Notes under the pieces: model-generated
What the model saw: the letters and a program-made list of their open reading frames with translations, nothing else
The model's database searches: none
What the model was told of the DNA's origin: nothing
Assembly: GCA_013396655.1 (NCBI GenBank)
Contig: WBMV01005160.1
Location: forward strand, 76,229-140,228
DNA from: Campylorhamphus procurvoides
Lineage: Eukaryota > Chordata > Aves > Passeriformes > Dendrocolaptidae
Length of the DNA stretch: 64,000 bases
Direction: 5' to 3'
Part shown: in pieces, positions 47,655 to 59,063 of the stretch
Layout of the letters: each line of letters begins with the position of its first letter
Position numbering within the stretch: the first letter of the stretch is position 1
Position numbers and translations under genes: made by a program

Positions 47655-47818
47655 CAGTGTGTCCATGTTGGTTTAGGCATGTAAGATTCATTTACACACA
47701 GTTCAGTTTACTTAAATTATCAGGAATATGATGTTGCAACAGTGCTAAAAAATCTTTTCTTTGTCAGTTTTCCCTGTAGCCGACAATGGTTAAAATTCAA
47801 ACAGTGTTGAGAAGCCAC

Positions 47819-47839
47819 AGAGAGAGAGAGGGAGAGAGA
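47819..47839 (+). repeat. (AG)n microsatellite in SRSF10 3' UTR
   Basis: A short, slightly interrupted AG dinucleotide run. Confidence 0.8.
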
Positions 47840-49469
47840 ATGTCCACTTGGTTACATGTCTTGGGCAGCTACTGATTTGGTTGTGGTGTCTCTATGTATA
47901 TTTTTGTAAAGACTTGCATTTTTAATGCTTAGATATTGGTGATGACTTGACTGATCGTAACTTGCAACATTGTCCTTTTACAAATGTCACACCCACAGAG
48001 AAATTGGTACCAGTTTGTGCTGAGCAGTTCAACCAGCTGTTTCACTGGTTCTTTTAAGGCTAAACTTGGTGAGCAAACAAAACTGGACAGTTGTAGTGCA
48101 ACACTGGCTGCTGGGGGATCAGCCTGGCAGTTTGTTCCCTGGCTGCAGGGCAGGGCTCCCTGTTCTCCCTGCCCAGCAGCACCAGTAGGGTGGGGACTGG
48201 AGCTCCTGGGAGAGCTATTTGGAGATTCCTCTGTAACCCTGGAGAGATGGTACTGACATTGCACGAGCAGCATGGGGAGAGAGTTGGGCTTGAAGAGTGT
48301 GCAGTGTCGTGACATGTCGGGAGAGGCTTCACTGCCTCTGGCCTGGCTGCTACTGAAGGTGTGAGGGGAGAAACCCACCCTGAAATGGAGAGTTAAATGC
48401 AGATTTCAGCAAACGGCAGAGCAACTAAATATTAGGTTGTGTGTACATTTTATGCAGTTTTTGTATCTATTCTAAATTTTAGTGAGCAGTTAACCATAAA
48501 TTGCTTAGTTTTCCTGCTGTTAGATCCCAGTAGATTGTTTCGAGTTGTGTGTGTACAGTATATAAGAACTAAACTTCCATGCCAATGACTCCTGTGCTTA
48601 GTTGGTGTCCTCATAGGTATCAAAGCGTAGCCATCTCTCTTCCTGGGTAACCAGGCTTGCTCTTACACAGCAAAAAGCAGTTGGGCAAGCAAGCCTGAAT
48701 CACTCCTTCCCCAGAATTGATAGTGGTTTGGTTACAAGAGTTCATTTTCCTTCAGAACAAACGTTTGGAGCTGGATGTGAACCAGAGCTGCATCTGTAGC
48801 CATGTAGTTTATCACTAATACAGTATATTTAGAAAACCAATGTGAAAAGTAACAACCCCCTCGTGTAATCTCACCAGTGTTTCTCTAGAAGGCAAGATCC
48901 TTTGTTCAGAAATGGCTTTTGGCATTGTTTTTTATTTCCTTTCCAAAGCCATCCTCACACATGTAGGACCTCCCTGTCTGATGTGGGAGCACACAGAGAC
49001 ATTGATTCCAGGAGCTCCTTTTAGAGAAATGGTTTAGGGTTTGGGGCAGTGTCAGCAGGGCCCTCCCAGAGGCACAGAGGGCTTTGGAGTGCCCCAGGGC
49101 TTGGTTGTAGAGTCTTTGTACATTGATAGTATCTCTAACTTTTCTTTCCTGTTTGCAGTTAATGTTCATGTTCTGCTATGCAATCATTTATATGCACGTT
49201 CCTTTAATTTTGTAGACTTTTCCTGGATGTATAGTTTAAAAACAGCAAAAAGTCTATTTAAAACTGTAGCAGTAGCGTGCAGCTCTAGCAGAGGAAAGTT
49301 GTGGGATTAAACTTTGTATTTCCTTTCTTATAGAGGCTTCTAAAAAGGTATTTTTATATGTTCTTTTTAACAAATATTGTGTACTACCTTTAAAACATCG
49401 ATGTTTTGATCAAAATAACTAAAGACCCAGCTTATTTTCTGCTTGCTGTAAATTTAGCAAACATGCTGT

Positions 49470-49475
49470 AATAAA
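49470..49475 (+). terminator. SRSF10: SRSF10 polyadenylation signal AATAAA (proximal)
   Basis: Canonical signal about 1.8 kb past the stop, within AT-rich sequence. Confidence 0.55.
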
Positions 49476-50526
49476 AAAATGAAGGAAATACTGATCCACT
49501 GGAATTATTGTAGCTTTAGAGTTTGACTCCAGAGCATGGGTAGGAGTAGAGCTGTGCACCCCTTCTGGGGTGAAATCCTTCCTATGGTATTTCAGTCAAG
49601 GCAGGAATTTACCATTTAATGACTGAACAAATGTCACATTTTAAAGGGGTACAAGACAAAATGAGAATGCTGAGCATAAGTTTCAGTCATATATTTTAAA
49701 TTCTATTTACCATTAACTTTGATTATTGCTGGATGAACTTGCCCTGGGGTTCTCATTCAGATATTATTTGTGGGTTATAAACTACATAAAAGCAACAGCA
49801 GAAGGTGCATATGGAATCAGATTTAGTCTCACCTGACCAGTTCATGGTTGGTGTATCAAAACTGGCGCCAGCAGTGGTTCTGTGGGAGGTGACAAAGCTT
49901 TGCTGGTGACAGTCAGAGGTGGAGCTGCCTCCTGGCACTGCAGGAGGTTCTGCCACTCACAGGGAAAACCTCTGTAAAGCACTTAAGTCCCTCGATAAAC
50001 CCACTCTACACTTTATAAGGTGAGCTGTGATTACCTCACAGCTTTCTGCTTGTCACAGCCAAAGTCCCCACCCTTTCCAGCTTTCTGTACATAGTCTTCA
50101 TGACTGAATCCTGCTTAAAAAGGGTCTTTGTGACTGTGGTGGGAAAAGCAGGGTTTGTTTCCATCAGGGACCTGCAGGGGCGTTAACGTTGGTGTGAGTC
50201 CGGCTGGGAGCAGAGCTGGATCAGTGGGAGGAGGGAGGAAACATCTCCAAGTGCAGGCTGAGTGATGGAGACTGCAGAGTAACAATAACTATCCTTAACT
50301 ATTGTGTCAGCATGTCCTTATATTGTGTGCCTCAACATTTATGTATAGCACAGTTTAATTTTTTTTGTTTTGAAAATCCAGTACATTGCAAGTATAATGT
50401 AGTGTCTGCCAGTTCTGATGGTTCTTTCTTTCTCTCCCAGAGGTAGGACTAAACTTTGACTTGACTTGTGTATATGAACAAGCCAGAAAAGCCGAACACA
50501 AACCCACGATGTTTCAAGAGTGCATG

Positions 50527-50532
50527 AATAAA
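50527..50532 (+). terminator. SRSF10: SRSF10 polyadenylation signal AATAAA (middle)
   Basis: GAATAAAG followed by a T/G-rich stretch (GATGTTGTCC), a plausible downstream element. Confidence 0.55.
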
Positions 50533-51584
50533 GATGTTGTCCTAGTTCTTGCTCCCATGGAAAAATTGTGAAGAAGCTGTTCTGTGGGCCTTTCAGTTGG
50601 GGACGAGTTAGCAGGATGTGGCCAAAAGGGCAGGGAATGTTTATGCATTCACCAAGTCAAGCCACAGCCCATCTAGATAACATCTCCCTCCCTGGTGCAG
50701 GTGTCCCAGTCCTGCCCTAACACAGCAGGAGCCTGTCTGTGCAAGGTTATGCACAGCTGGAATGCAAGAACATTGCAGGCTACAAAAGATCATGTCTAGG
50801 CATCCTTCTTTTGGAGTCTCAAGAACGGTGGGAATTGCATTTTCCTGTGGTAAAAATCTAGATTTTGTCATTCCTGCGAAATTTGTAGAATTGAAGTAGC
50901 GTGTCAAAAGAAACCAACCAATTTCTGCTGAAATAATGGCTGTGCTCCAAACTCTGCAGCGAATCGATGGGTGTCAGCAGTCATAGAAGGCTCTATTGGA
51001 ACTTCTTTTTCACCTAAGTCCATGCACCCAACTGGTAATTAAAAATCTTCAATTTAGTGGTTAAGTAGCTGGGTGTTTAATTAGGGACTCTATGATAGAC
51101 TGGTCTCTGAAAGCTCAATGTTATCCTTTCTATGTCTTTTCAAGATGTTTAATGTACAGTATCATGAATTTATTGGAAGTGGAATTTTTCATTTAAATGT
51201 TCCTTTGAGCTCTGTGCTCGGCCAGTTTGCCCCGACTCGGTGTGGGTGACACCCGGAGTGCTCAGGGGAGGCAGTGGGAGTGTCCTGGGCAGGGACTGCA
51301 GATGAGCATTCTGAGTGCAAAGGGATAAACTGACACAGTTTTAGGACATAATCACCCATTAAGAATTGCTGCTTTTCTCCATTTATCTTGTAACTTGCTT
51401 AAAAAGTCTGTAGTCCATTGCTATAATATTTGTCTAAAGATGCTCTTGCTGATGAGACTATTGTAGGAAGGGAAGACTCTGTACCCTGTAGTGTGTTTGA
51501 TCGAAGATGCTGATGTTTTATTCATCCCCATCCTTTCTTCTTGAGTTTTGTGTTCCATCTGTGCAAATAACCCTGTGAACTGGG

Positions 51585-51590
51585 AATAAA
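51585..51590 (+). terminator. SRSF10: SRSF10 polyadenylation signal AATAAA (distal)
   Basis: GGAATAAAATG preceded by T-rich sequence. It is the last plus-strand signal before the convergent PNRC2 3' end. Confidence 0.5.
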
Positions 51591-51860
51591 ATGTACAAGT
51601 TTTGACTATAACTTGAGAGCACCTTCTGACTTAATTAATTAGTCTGTGGGAGCTGAGCCCCAGTGTTGCCAGGTTCTGGTTTTGTGAGGAATATTAATTA
51701 GTGTTGTTTTCAAGCCCTGTGTTCCCCAACCTCTGGAAGTCAGGAGGGAGAAGGCTGCACTTCAGAAACCTCCCTGTGAAGGAGCTGCCAAAATGATGTC
51801 ATCCCACCCTCCCCTGTCCATCGGAAAACAAAGAGATGCTTTTGGGGGGGGGGGAAAAAG

Positions 51861-51866
51861 TTTATT
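51861..51866 (-). terminator. PNRC2: Possible distal PNRC2 polyadenylation signal
   Basis: TTTATT on the plus strand reads AATAAA on the minus strand. It lies next to a G homopolymer (51844-51854). It would give a PNRC2 3' UTR of about 1.6 kb. Confidence 0.35.
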
Positions 51867-52387
51867 TAAATTTTTTGTTTCCAATTCATACAAACACCAT
51901 CAGCAATTGACAATTTGAAATGCAGACTAGATAATTGACTGGGACACGGCTCAGACTCTGGTGAAGGTCCAGTTTGGAGGCTGCCAATTCCATCTGATTT
52001 TGATTTGTAAACATTCAGCTGCCGCCGTGTTTGGAATGCACAGGAAGACACCTCAGATCATTTCACAATCAGCAAAAGGCCCTTTCAAATTAAAGCACTT
52101 TTTGTAGTAATTCCTGTTTTGAAGGAGCCCTGGGTGATCCTGTTCTTTGTCCAGCTGCTCCTGCTGCAGGCTCAGCTGGGGCTGAAGGACAAACTGCTGT
52201 CCTGGAGCATTCCTGACCTGCAGCCACCCCGAGGGGTTCAGGCCCTGCTTCACCCAGCACCCAAACCCATGTTTCCATTTCCTATGAGCACAGCAGGGCT
52301 TTCCATCACTGCACACACCTCTCCTACACACTCGCACCAGGAGGGGCTGAAATTTCATCAGCGCTTTTTTTTTAAAGTTTTTTGAAT

Positions 52388-53452
52388 TTTATTAAAAAAT
52401 CTAAACCTCTTTTGCACTGATTTTACTTTAAAAAATGAGCACAACCAAGTACAACGTGCATATTCACTGCATGTGAAGTGCAAGGGCACAGCCACAAATG
52501 TCTCTTTTTTTTTTTTTAACAAAATAACATTTTTTTTAATACCAGGCCACGTACTCAACATGGTCATCTTACATTCAGCAGTTCTGTACTAAAAATACTT
52601 CTGTGCAGGAAAGCCCAGCAAAGATTTACATATGCTACAAAGTTTTACATGTATTTACATGGCTCTGTCTTCCTGTGAAAACGTTTCATACCTGCCCAAA
52701 CTACTGCTCATCATTAGAAGGGATCCGATTTAAGACCAGTCGAAGGAACTCCCTCACCTTTTGGTCTTTGTAAAAACTGACACAGAAATGTGTTTGAGAA
52801 CTGCTCAGTGCAGGGGGCACAGAGGGGATGGGGGGTGTTTTTGGCAGTCACCTGGCAATGCAGAGACTTCAGCTGGCACTGACTGACTCAAAGGGTTCCT
52901 GGAAGTGCTGCTGGAGCTGGGCAGGCATTGTGGATGTGCCTCAAGTTCCTCCCTGCTCTCCAGAACACTCCAGATCAGAGTGTGGGCTCGAACCGCTCTG
53001 CAGCTCTGGGGTGAGGAGGGAGCCTGGTCTGTGCTGCCCCCCGTGCCAGGGAGGGCTCTGCTGGGCAGGGCTGGTTCAGCAGAGGGACCTGGCTAAAGCT
53101 GTCAGTGCCGGGCTGGGCCAGGCCCTGCTGTGCTAATTTAGTGAAGAGCTCGTTTTCTAAAAATTCAAAGAAGTCCCAATTTCAATTCTGGGACAGTCCC
53201 ATTAATGGTGACTGTTCAGGATTTGATTTGATTGATTTTAGAGAAAAATACCTGTTTCACAGTGACATAAACACAGCACTGAACTTTTGAGGTAAAACAT
53301 GAGGGGAATGTAAACTTCCAACCCTCTTCCAAGTGGCTGACTACTTGCAGCAAGAACACCTGGTTCTGCACACCTGGAGTTGGGAACAACAATGCTCAGA
53401 TCTGAAACCCTGTAAATTTAAATCACTTCTGAAAAATAGGAGAAGTTACATC
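52388..53452 (-). other. PNRC2: PNRC2 3' UTR with polyadenylation signal
   Basis: Minus-strand sequence after the PNRC2 stop. AATAAA is read at 52393-52388. Poly-T tracts on the plus strand (52365-52375, 52505-52518) become A tracts in the transcript. No coding potential was recognised. Confidence 0.55.
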
Positions 53453-53875
53453 TCAAGCCTGGACTTTTAGTAATGTTTTCAGCTGAAATGTCATGATTTC
53501 TTTGTCAGAAGGTTTAAAAGAAACAGGTACCCAGTGGCTCGGTGGCTTGGGAAGAACACTCGGGGAGGGTGGCTCACTGAACTTGGCTCCAGCGTAGTTG
53601 GGGCTGCTCTGGGGGGTGAACAGCAGGTGGTGCTTGGACAGAGCAGGACTCCAGTTGGCGCTGCTGGGGAAGGGAATGTTGCTCTTGGCCCCTTTCTGCA
53701 TGGCCTGCCATGCACCAGGAGAGGAGCTGCACCCGTGGCCTCTGTCCTTCTTCATGTAGGTCTTCATCTGCGAGTTCTGCTCTTTGTTCTTCTGCCTGCT
53801 TTTAAGTTGCTGATGGTTCTTGGTGGTATTTCTAGACTGGGGAACTGGAATGTTGTATCTTTCTCCACCACCCAT
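53453..53875 (-). CDS. PNRC2: Proline-rich nuclear receptor coactivator 2
   Basis: Small adaptor that links UPF1 to the decapping enzyme DCP1A in nonsense-mediated decay and also coactivates nuclear receptors. A single coding exon of 140 aa (human 139) opens [16 protein letters not shown] and contains [20 protein letters not shown], the SH3-ligand-like proline segment. It ends with the LxxLL-type motif in [11 protein letters not shown]. The start is the conserved MGGGERYN, in a strong context (A at -3, G at +4). The splice acceptor lies 18 bases upstream (exon begins at 53893). It is antisense to its neighbours SRSF10 and CNR2, as in human. Confidence 0.95.
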   Translation of the reverse strand: MGGGERYNIPVPQSRNTTKNHQQLKSRQKNKEQNSQMKTYMKKDRGHGCSSSPGAWQAMQKGAKSNIPFPSSANWSPALSKHHLLFTPQSSPNYAGAKFSEPPSPSVLPKPPSHWVPVSFKPSDKEIMTFQLKTLLKVQA

Positions 53876-53889
53876 CTTCAACTTAAATG

Positions 53890-54468
53890 TCACCTGTGAA
53901 AACAGGAGAGTTGGTTGATTTTCATTACTCTCTTTTGAAACAAAGTATTTCAGATAATGTGTAGATTCTAAGCAAGGGGGCACAAATCAGTCTAAGGCAA
54001 AGTTGTATCAATTCTCAGTAGTGGTTTTTTCTTCTTTACTGAATGGAACTTCAGTAATAAAAAGGTGGTACTGCTGAGTGCTGGAGACATTTAAACCAAG
54101 CTTGTTACACCTAAAAACTGGGTAAAGTTTGCACTGATAAAGCCACTCCTCCCAGGCTTCCTGGGAAGTGGGAGAATGACTCTGATAAACCCAAAGTGAA
54201 CTGCAAACCACCTCAAAACAGATGGTAATTGAACTGGCAAAGCCAACAGCTAGACACCACTCGGTACCTGGCATGTTCCTGCTGACCCTCCACCCATTTA
54301 CCTCTCAGTTGTCTTCTCAGATTCCACACTCTCCAACTCCTGCCCCCTTTCTTGCTTCCAAGCCTGAAAGAACAGGTGCTGCCTTGTGCTGGACTCCTTC
54401 CTTTGGCTGGGAATAGAAGTTTTCATGGGCTGATGTGCTGTCTTCAGCCAGGGGGCCGAGCCCAACAT
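53890..54468 (-). CDS. Candidate 56-codon upstream ORF on the PNRC2 mRNA
   Basis: In the inferred 5' exon (54302-54506), an ATG at 54468 opens a frame that stays open to the donor (55 codons plus two bases). It is completed by the first base of the coding exon (53893) and stops at TGA 53892-53890, 14 bases before the PNRC2 ATG. The peptide starts [14 protein letters not shown] and ends ESEKTTER, basic and then acidic. It is the first ATG seen in the inferred transcript, in a weak context (C at -3, T at +4), so leaky scanning could reach PNRC2. Another frame of the same exon is also open for about 62 codons but has no ATG, so openness alone does not prove coding. Confidence 0.4.
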
Positions 54469-54506
54469 CGGATTCTCGGCACAGAAGCTCCAAGGGAGAA
54501 GTCCCA
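54302..54506 (-). other. PNRC2: Internal 5' exon of PNRC2 (inferred)
   Basis: On the minus strand a good acceptor (TCTCCTTTCTGCAG, exon from 54506) and donor (GAGAG/GTAAATG, exon end 54302) frame 205 bases. Human PNRC2 also has upstream non-coding exons before its single coding exon. Transcript data are needed to confirm use. Confidence 0.5.
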
Positions 54507-55320
54507 CTGCAGAAAGGAGAAGGAAATTCGAATTCACGTTAAGGAAACAATTGTTTTGATTTGGGGGGTGAGGAGCAAACTCACAGTCAGCTGTGTCTCT
54601 TGTTAAAAATGCCAGTATGCTACAAACAAACCCCCACCCAAAACCACAGGACAGCATTTGTCTCCACTTACATAAACTTAAGCATCATACTTGGCATTTC
54701 ACAAGCAACAGCCTTCTTATGTTCTTTATATGCGTGTGTCTTAAAAAGCATTTCAATAGGCAACCAAGAGCTTTATTCTCTTTTAATATGGAAATACAAT
54801 GGAAAATACTTTGGGATTAATTTTAGGGGAGCTAGAGCTCAATGGATCACTTGAGCACAAAGAAATCCTCCCAGGAGAACGCACCCACCTAACTGGGACC
54901 AGTTCAGGAAGTGTCCCAGTGTCTCAACACCTCCCATGACACCATCGCCCTCCCCAGCTATCCCAGAGCTCCATTTCTCATCTGTCAGCTCTTTTTTCAC
55001 CTTCGTTAGCCAAGTAATTCCTTGTTAACTCTTACACTAACTTCCTGTTTAGCCCATAGCTCGTCTTTCCCTGGGATATCTCAGACTTTAATCTTGAGTC
55101 ACTCCGACCTGTTCACCTCCTGCACCTCCCCGCACTCACCCCCCCAGCTGCAGAGGAGCCGCCCATCTCCATTCCAGCTCTCCCTTGGCCGGACTCGAGC
55201 AGGGCCGCTCCTTCCCCTCCCCTCCTTCCCCTCCGCGTCCGCGGGGCCCGCCCGTCCCCACAGCGGGGCACAACATGGCGGCGGCAGCGCCCGGCCCCCT
55301 CCGCCCCGCCGCGCCCTTAC

Positions 55321-55490
55321 CGACTTCAGTCCACTCCGTTCGCGCACGAGCACAGCCACGCACCGGGCCCTCCGGGACCGTCCCCGCCCCGCCCCGCTCC
55401 GCTGTCACGGCCCGACACCGACACCGACCCCGCTCCCGGCCCCGTCCCCACTGCGCTCCCGCTCCTCACAAAATGGCGGCCGCGCCCCGA
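55321..55490 (-). promoter_or_regulatory. PNRC2: PNRC2 first exon and CpG-island promoter
   Basis: CpG-dense sequence from about 55,140 to 55,700. On the minus strand a donor (GTCG/GTAAGGGCG) ends a first exon at 55321. The likely start is near 55,490, by the GCCATTTTGTGAG element. No ATG occurs in this exon. Confidence 0.5.
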
Positions 55491-55546
55491 GCCGTTTAAC
55501 TCCGTCACCCCGCTTCCGAGCCCCGCCCCGCCCCCCGCGCCCTCAG

Positions 55547-55581
55547 CCAATCGGTGCGCGCCGCTCGCCCGGCCCGCCAAT
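55547..55581. promoter_or_regulatory. PNRC2: Two CCAAT boxes upstream of PNRC2
   Basis: CCAAT at 55547-55551 (AGCCAATCGG) and 55577-55581 (CGCCAATGGG), 30 bp apart, roughly 60 and 90 bp from the inferred PNRC2 start. The pair resembles NF-Y sites of a CpG promoter. Their plus orientation would also suit a divergent transcript, for which I have no other evidence. Confidence 0.5.
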
Positions 55582-55739
55582 GGGAGGCAAGCCCCGCCTG
55601 TTGCCAGGCGGGGCCGGGGCAGAGCTGGGGCGGTGCGCGGGAGGGCGGGGCCGCCATGTCAGTCCCCTCACAGACAGAGGCCGAGAGGGACCGGCCTCGC
55701 TTTACAGACCCCGACACAATTAGCACAACAAAAGGGTGA

Positions 55740-58213
55740 GGGACGCCCGCGCCTGCTGCCGCTTGGGGCTTCAAACACGTAAAATAATTAACAGAAAAAC
55801 GCACAAAACCAGCCCCTCCCGCCGTGCGGGATTCAGCAAACAAAGAGTAAAACCCAGCCCCGCAGAGTTCTGGTGTCGGATGGAGCGCCTCGGCCTCACC
55901 GAGCCAATTCCCTATGGCTGCGTTTAGTTAGATTAATTCATGTTAAATTTAAAGTGTTAAAAATAACACAGCGATTTTTCCTGCCCCCCCCCCCCGGGTC
56001 TGAACCAGCGCTGTGGGAACACAGAGCCCACGGCAGTGTCATGTTTATATTCACCCTGTCTTGTTTTACCTCAAAGTGTGATTTTACATCAAAACCCACA
56101 AGATTCGGCCTTTTTACAAGTGAAAATTGGGTACACATAAGGACTTTGCAGGGTTCAGAGCACTCCCTGCCCGCTGCTGAGGGGCCAGGCCACGGTAAGG
56201 GCCAAAAAAGAGGAATTTCCAAAGGAAATGGGAAAGAAACTCAGTTCCAACATCACCAGGTCAGAGCAGGACTCCAACCAACACATGGACATTCAGAGGG
56301 TTTGTTTTGAGGTACAGACAGACACCTTGGCCTCACAGAGCTACCCTACATTTTTAGCTACAGAATGGAAGAGCTGCTGGAGTCTCAGCCCCGGTGGATC
56401 CTGCAGGGAATCACCAGCACTGATGAATCATTTGTGAAGTCACCAGTGAACCGTTGCCCCAGTTTTCTTTCCCCATGACGAGTTTCCTGCACTCCGTGTC
56501 TGTTAGTGAACCCAAGGTGTTTACTTTGTGTGGCTCTCAGAGCCCCGTGACACACTTGAGACTAGTCAGACGTTTCCCTCCGAGACAAACATTAACCAGG
56601 CTATCAGTCTATCCAAGTTTCCTCATGTGAGAAACATGCTGTTTGTGTTTTCTTAAGAATTTGCATGAGAGTATTGAGTACACAATAACGTTTAGAATGT
56701 TCTGTGCTCTGTCTGGCAGAGGACTGCTGTTCCTCCATCAGATAAAGCTCAGGAAATCCACAGCAACAATCTACAGGAACTAGGTGGATATTTGAATCTC
56801 TGCAGAGTAAACAGAGAAGAGGCACTAAAACCTCAACAATGCAATAAAATTATGTCCTTTGATTGTTTAAAACTCCTTATAAGTATGTTGAATAAAACAG
56901 AAGCAGAAGACCCAATGATATTTTCTATATAAGCTGTAGATATGAATTAAGTCAGTGTCCACCAGTAGCTGAGGCAGATCAGCTTCACAACACAACATCC
57001 AATCTCCATAAATAAAAGCACATCCAGGCACGACTCCCGAGTCACACCCTGTGTGTTTTCTGTCTCAACAGCTGCTGTTCAAACCCCACCAGCTCTGAGT
57101 CACAGAACCCTGCAGGACCCTTCACCTCCTTTAAGTCAATATGCCTGGTTTGCATGCTATCAGCAGGGAAGACACTGCCCCCCTCAACCCTCGTCCCTGC
57201 AGGGCAGCAGAGGTGTTTCGGCAGCAGGAACAGCTCACCTGGGGCACAGGAGACCCCTTGGACAGGCCCTGTTTGCTCACAGGAATTGTTCCAGACAAAA
57301 CGTGCTTTTTTTCTGAGCATTTCCTCTAAGAGTGCAATATAAAGTCAGTCACCTGGCTCTGAGTCACACCTTATCAAGGTGAGCAGTGTCCCCACCCTCT
57401 GCCCTGTCTGGGCCACCAAGTTTCCAAATCCAGCCTCCACAAATCCAAGCACAGGGGGAGCGGGAGAAGTGGCATTTGGAGAGCATTAGATGTCACTGCT
57501 GCTCTGTTCAAACCCGCTCAGAGAGGGGGAACTGGGATTCGGGCAGAGGGAAGGCTGAGTTCCTGCTTGGAGACGGCAGGTTTTTGGTGCTGGGGTGAGG
57601 AACATCCAAGGACTAAGAACCACATCTGTCCTTTGCATCCAGCGCTGTGTGCACTCCCCTTGGATGGTCCATACCCAACCGCATGTGGCCAGTCCCGTGG
57701 GGATTTGGGGCAGACGCCCCCACCACACTGTCCCTGGTGTCACCCAGCAGCTGTCCCTGCTGTCCAGCAGCACCAGCCTGCCCACACCCAGCTCCAGCAG
57801 CTGCTGCCCAGCCGAGGGGGAAGTGGTCAGTGGAGGAAGGGTGGGTGAGAGCAGGCAGAGCAGTGACCGCAGGCTCTGCAGTCCTGGGGCTGTTCTCACC
57901 ACAGGGTTGTGTAACTGAAGGCCTTATGCCATTTCCCTTCTACTTGCAGAGAGAAAATCACCTTATTCCTCTGACATTAGCTGAGTCTGTGTACAAAGCA
58001 GGGCCTTCCCCACTTTTGGGGGCACAGAAAGGTGAGGTTTGTGCTGCTAATGGGGCTGAAAGAGAGTGTATTGCTGAGCTTGCCCTTAAACCTGCACACT
58101 GCCAGGTCTACCCAGATTTTTCTATGTCTGCCCCCTAGCTCTTTTCCTTCCCCTCCTCTTTCACTTCCCCAGAGAAATCAGGAAGAGACCCTGACTGTCT
58201 CTTGCCTGAAACA
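55740..58213. other. Intergenic, PNRC2 to CNR2
   Basis: No gene recognised. A C homopolymer (about 13) lies at 55984-55996. The rest is unique-looking sequence without repeats I can name. Confidence 0.45.
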
Positions 58214-58553
58214 TCAGGGCCATGGGGGAATCAGAGGGACTGAGAGAATCACTTCAGCGAGTCGGGAGGGTGCGGGTGGTTGAGAGCTGTGGCACGAGCA
58301 GGCAGAAGAACACAACACCCAGAGGGGAAGTGGGGAAGGAAAGCAAGCCCAGCACACACTCAGTGAAAGAACGCGAGAGAGCAAGAAGGCAGAGGGAGGA
58401 TTCGCACTGAGGGACTCCCAGCCCATCAGTGGGGACTGAGAAGCAGAAGTGGCTGAGAGCAGAGGGAAGCAGGAGCTGTCCAGAGCTGTCCACAGCTGCA
58501 CGGGCTGCCCTGGGAGCCAGAGGGATGGGAAGCCCCCAAGCAGCCACGGCGAG
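58214..58553 (+). other. CNR2: Possible untranslated first exon of CNR2
   Basis: A purine-rich stretch ends at a good donor (GGCGAG/GTGAGTGG, exon end 58553), about 2.3 kb before the CNR2 coding exon. The latter starts at an acceptor (TTGTTCAG, exon from 60875), so at least one upstream exon must exist. This is a candidate only; the 5' limit is arbitrary. Confidence 0.3.
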
Positions 58554-58794
58554 GTGAGTGGTTTGCCTTCGCTGCCCCCACATCCCCCCTGAGAGTTGGG
58601 GAGACTCCCTGGCATGGCAGAATCCTGGGGCTGGTCGGGGGAAACTGCAATGCAATGTGTCACAAAGCAGGGAACTGGCTGCTGGAGGAGTTCTTTCTTA
58701 AAGAGAAGATGAAAGGTAAGTGCTTAATAGCAGGTGGTGGGCTAAGTCTCCACAGCTGATTTTTGGAAATACTAATGTTGGACCAGTTGATCAG

Positions 58795-59063
58795 GAACAG
58801 GGACAGGACAATGAGGAGTGGCTTCACAGCAGTAGAGGGCAGGGTTAGATGGGATATTAGGAAGAAATCCTTCCCTGTGAGAGTGTGAGCCCCTGGCACA
58901 GGTTGGACTGTGGCTGCCCCAGCCCTGGAAGTGTCCAAGGCCAGTTTGGATGGGGTTTGGAGCAACCTGGGCTAGTGGAAGGTGTCCCTGCCCATGGCAG
59001 GGGGTGGCACTGGGTGGTTTTAAGATCCCTTCCAACCCAAGCCATTCTGGGATTCTGTGTGTC
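58795..59063 (-). mobile_element. CR1 LINE fragment (about 270 bp)
   Basis: On the minus strand: CAGAATCCCAGAATGGCTTG, GGTTGGAAGGGATCTTAAAA, CCCCCTGCCATGGGCAGGGA, CATCCAAACTGGCCTTGGAC, CCAGGGCTGGGGCAGCC and AAGGATTTCTTCCTAATATC. It is the longest CR1 copy here and is antisense to CNR2. Confidence 0.92.

Larger units (their letters stand above)
47655..51610 (+). other. SRSF10: SRSF10 3' UTR (extended) and downstream
   Basis: Non-coding sequence after the SRSF10 stop, rich in T runs and in AT. Three AATAAA signals (listed separately) suggest alternative 3' ends giving UTRs of roughly 1.8, 2.9 and 3.95 kb. No ORF here resembles a protein. Confidence 0.55.

Noticed and set aside
51844..51854. 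G homopolymer (and a C homopolymer near 55,984)
   Set aside because: Simple homopolymers, possibly with assembly length error; no function to argue.
52119..52385. Plus-strand frame starting with a signal-peptide-like sequence (LFFVQLLLLQ)
   Set aside because: Has no ATG start, lies antisense within the PNRC2 3' UTR, and loses any family character after the hydrophobic stretch.
55656..55739. Plus-strand ATG with strong context (GCCGCCATGT) and a 27-codon frame beyond the PNRC2 promoter
   Set aside because: Could belong to a divergent promoter transcript, but it is too short and isolated, with no splice or conservation evidence.
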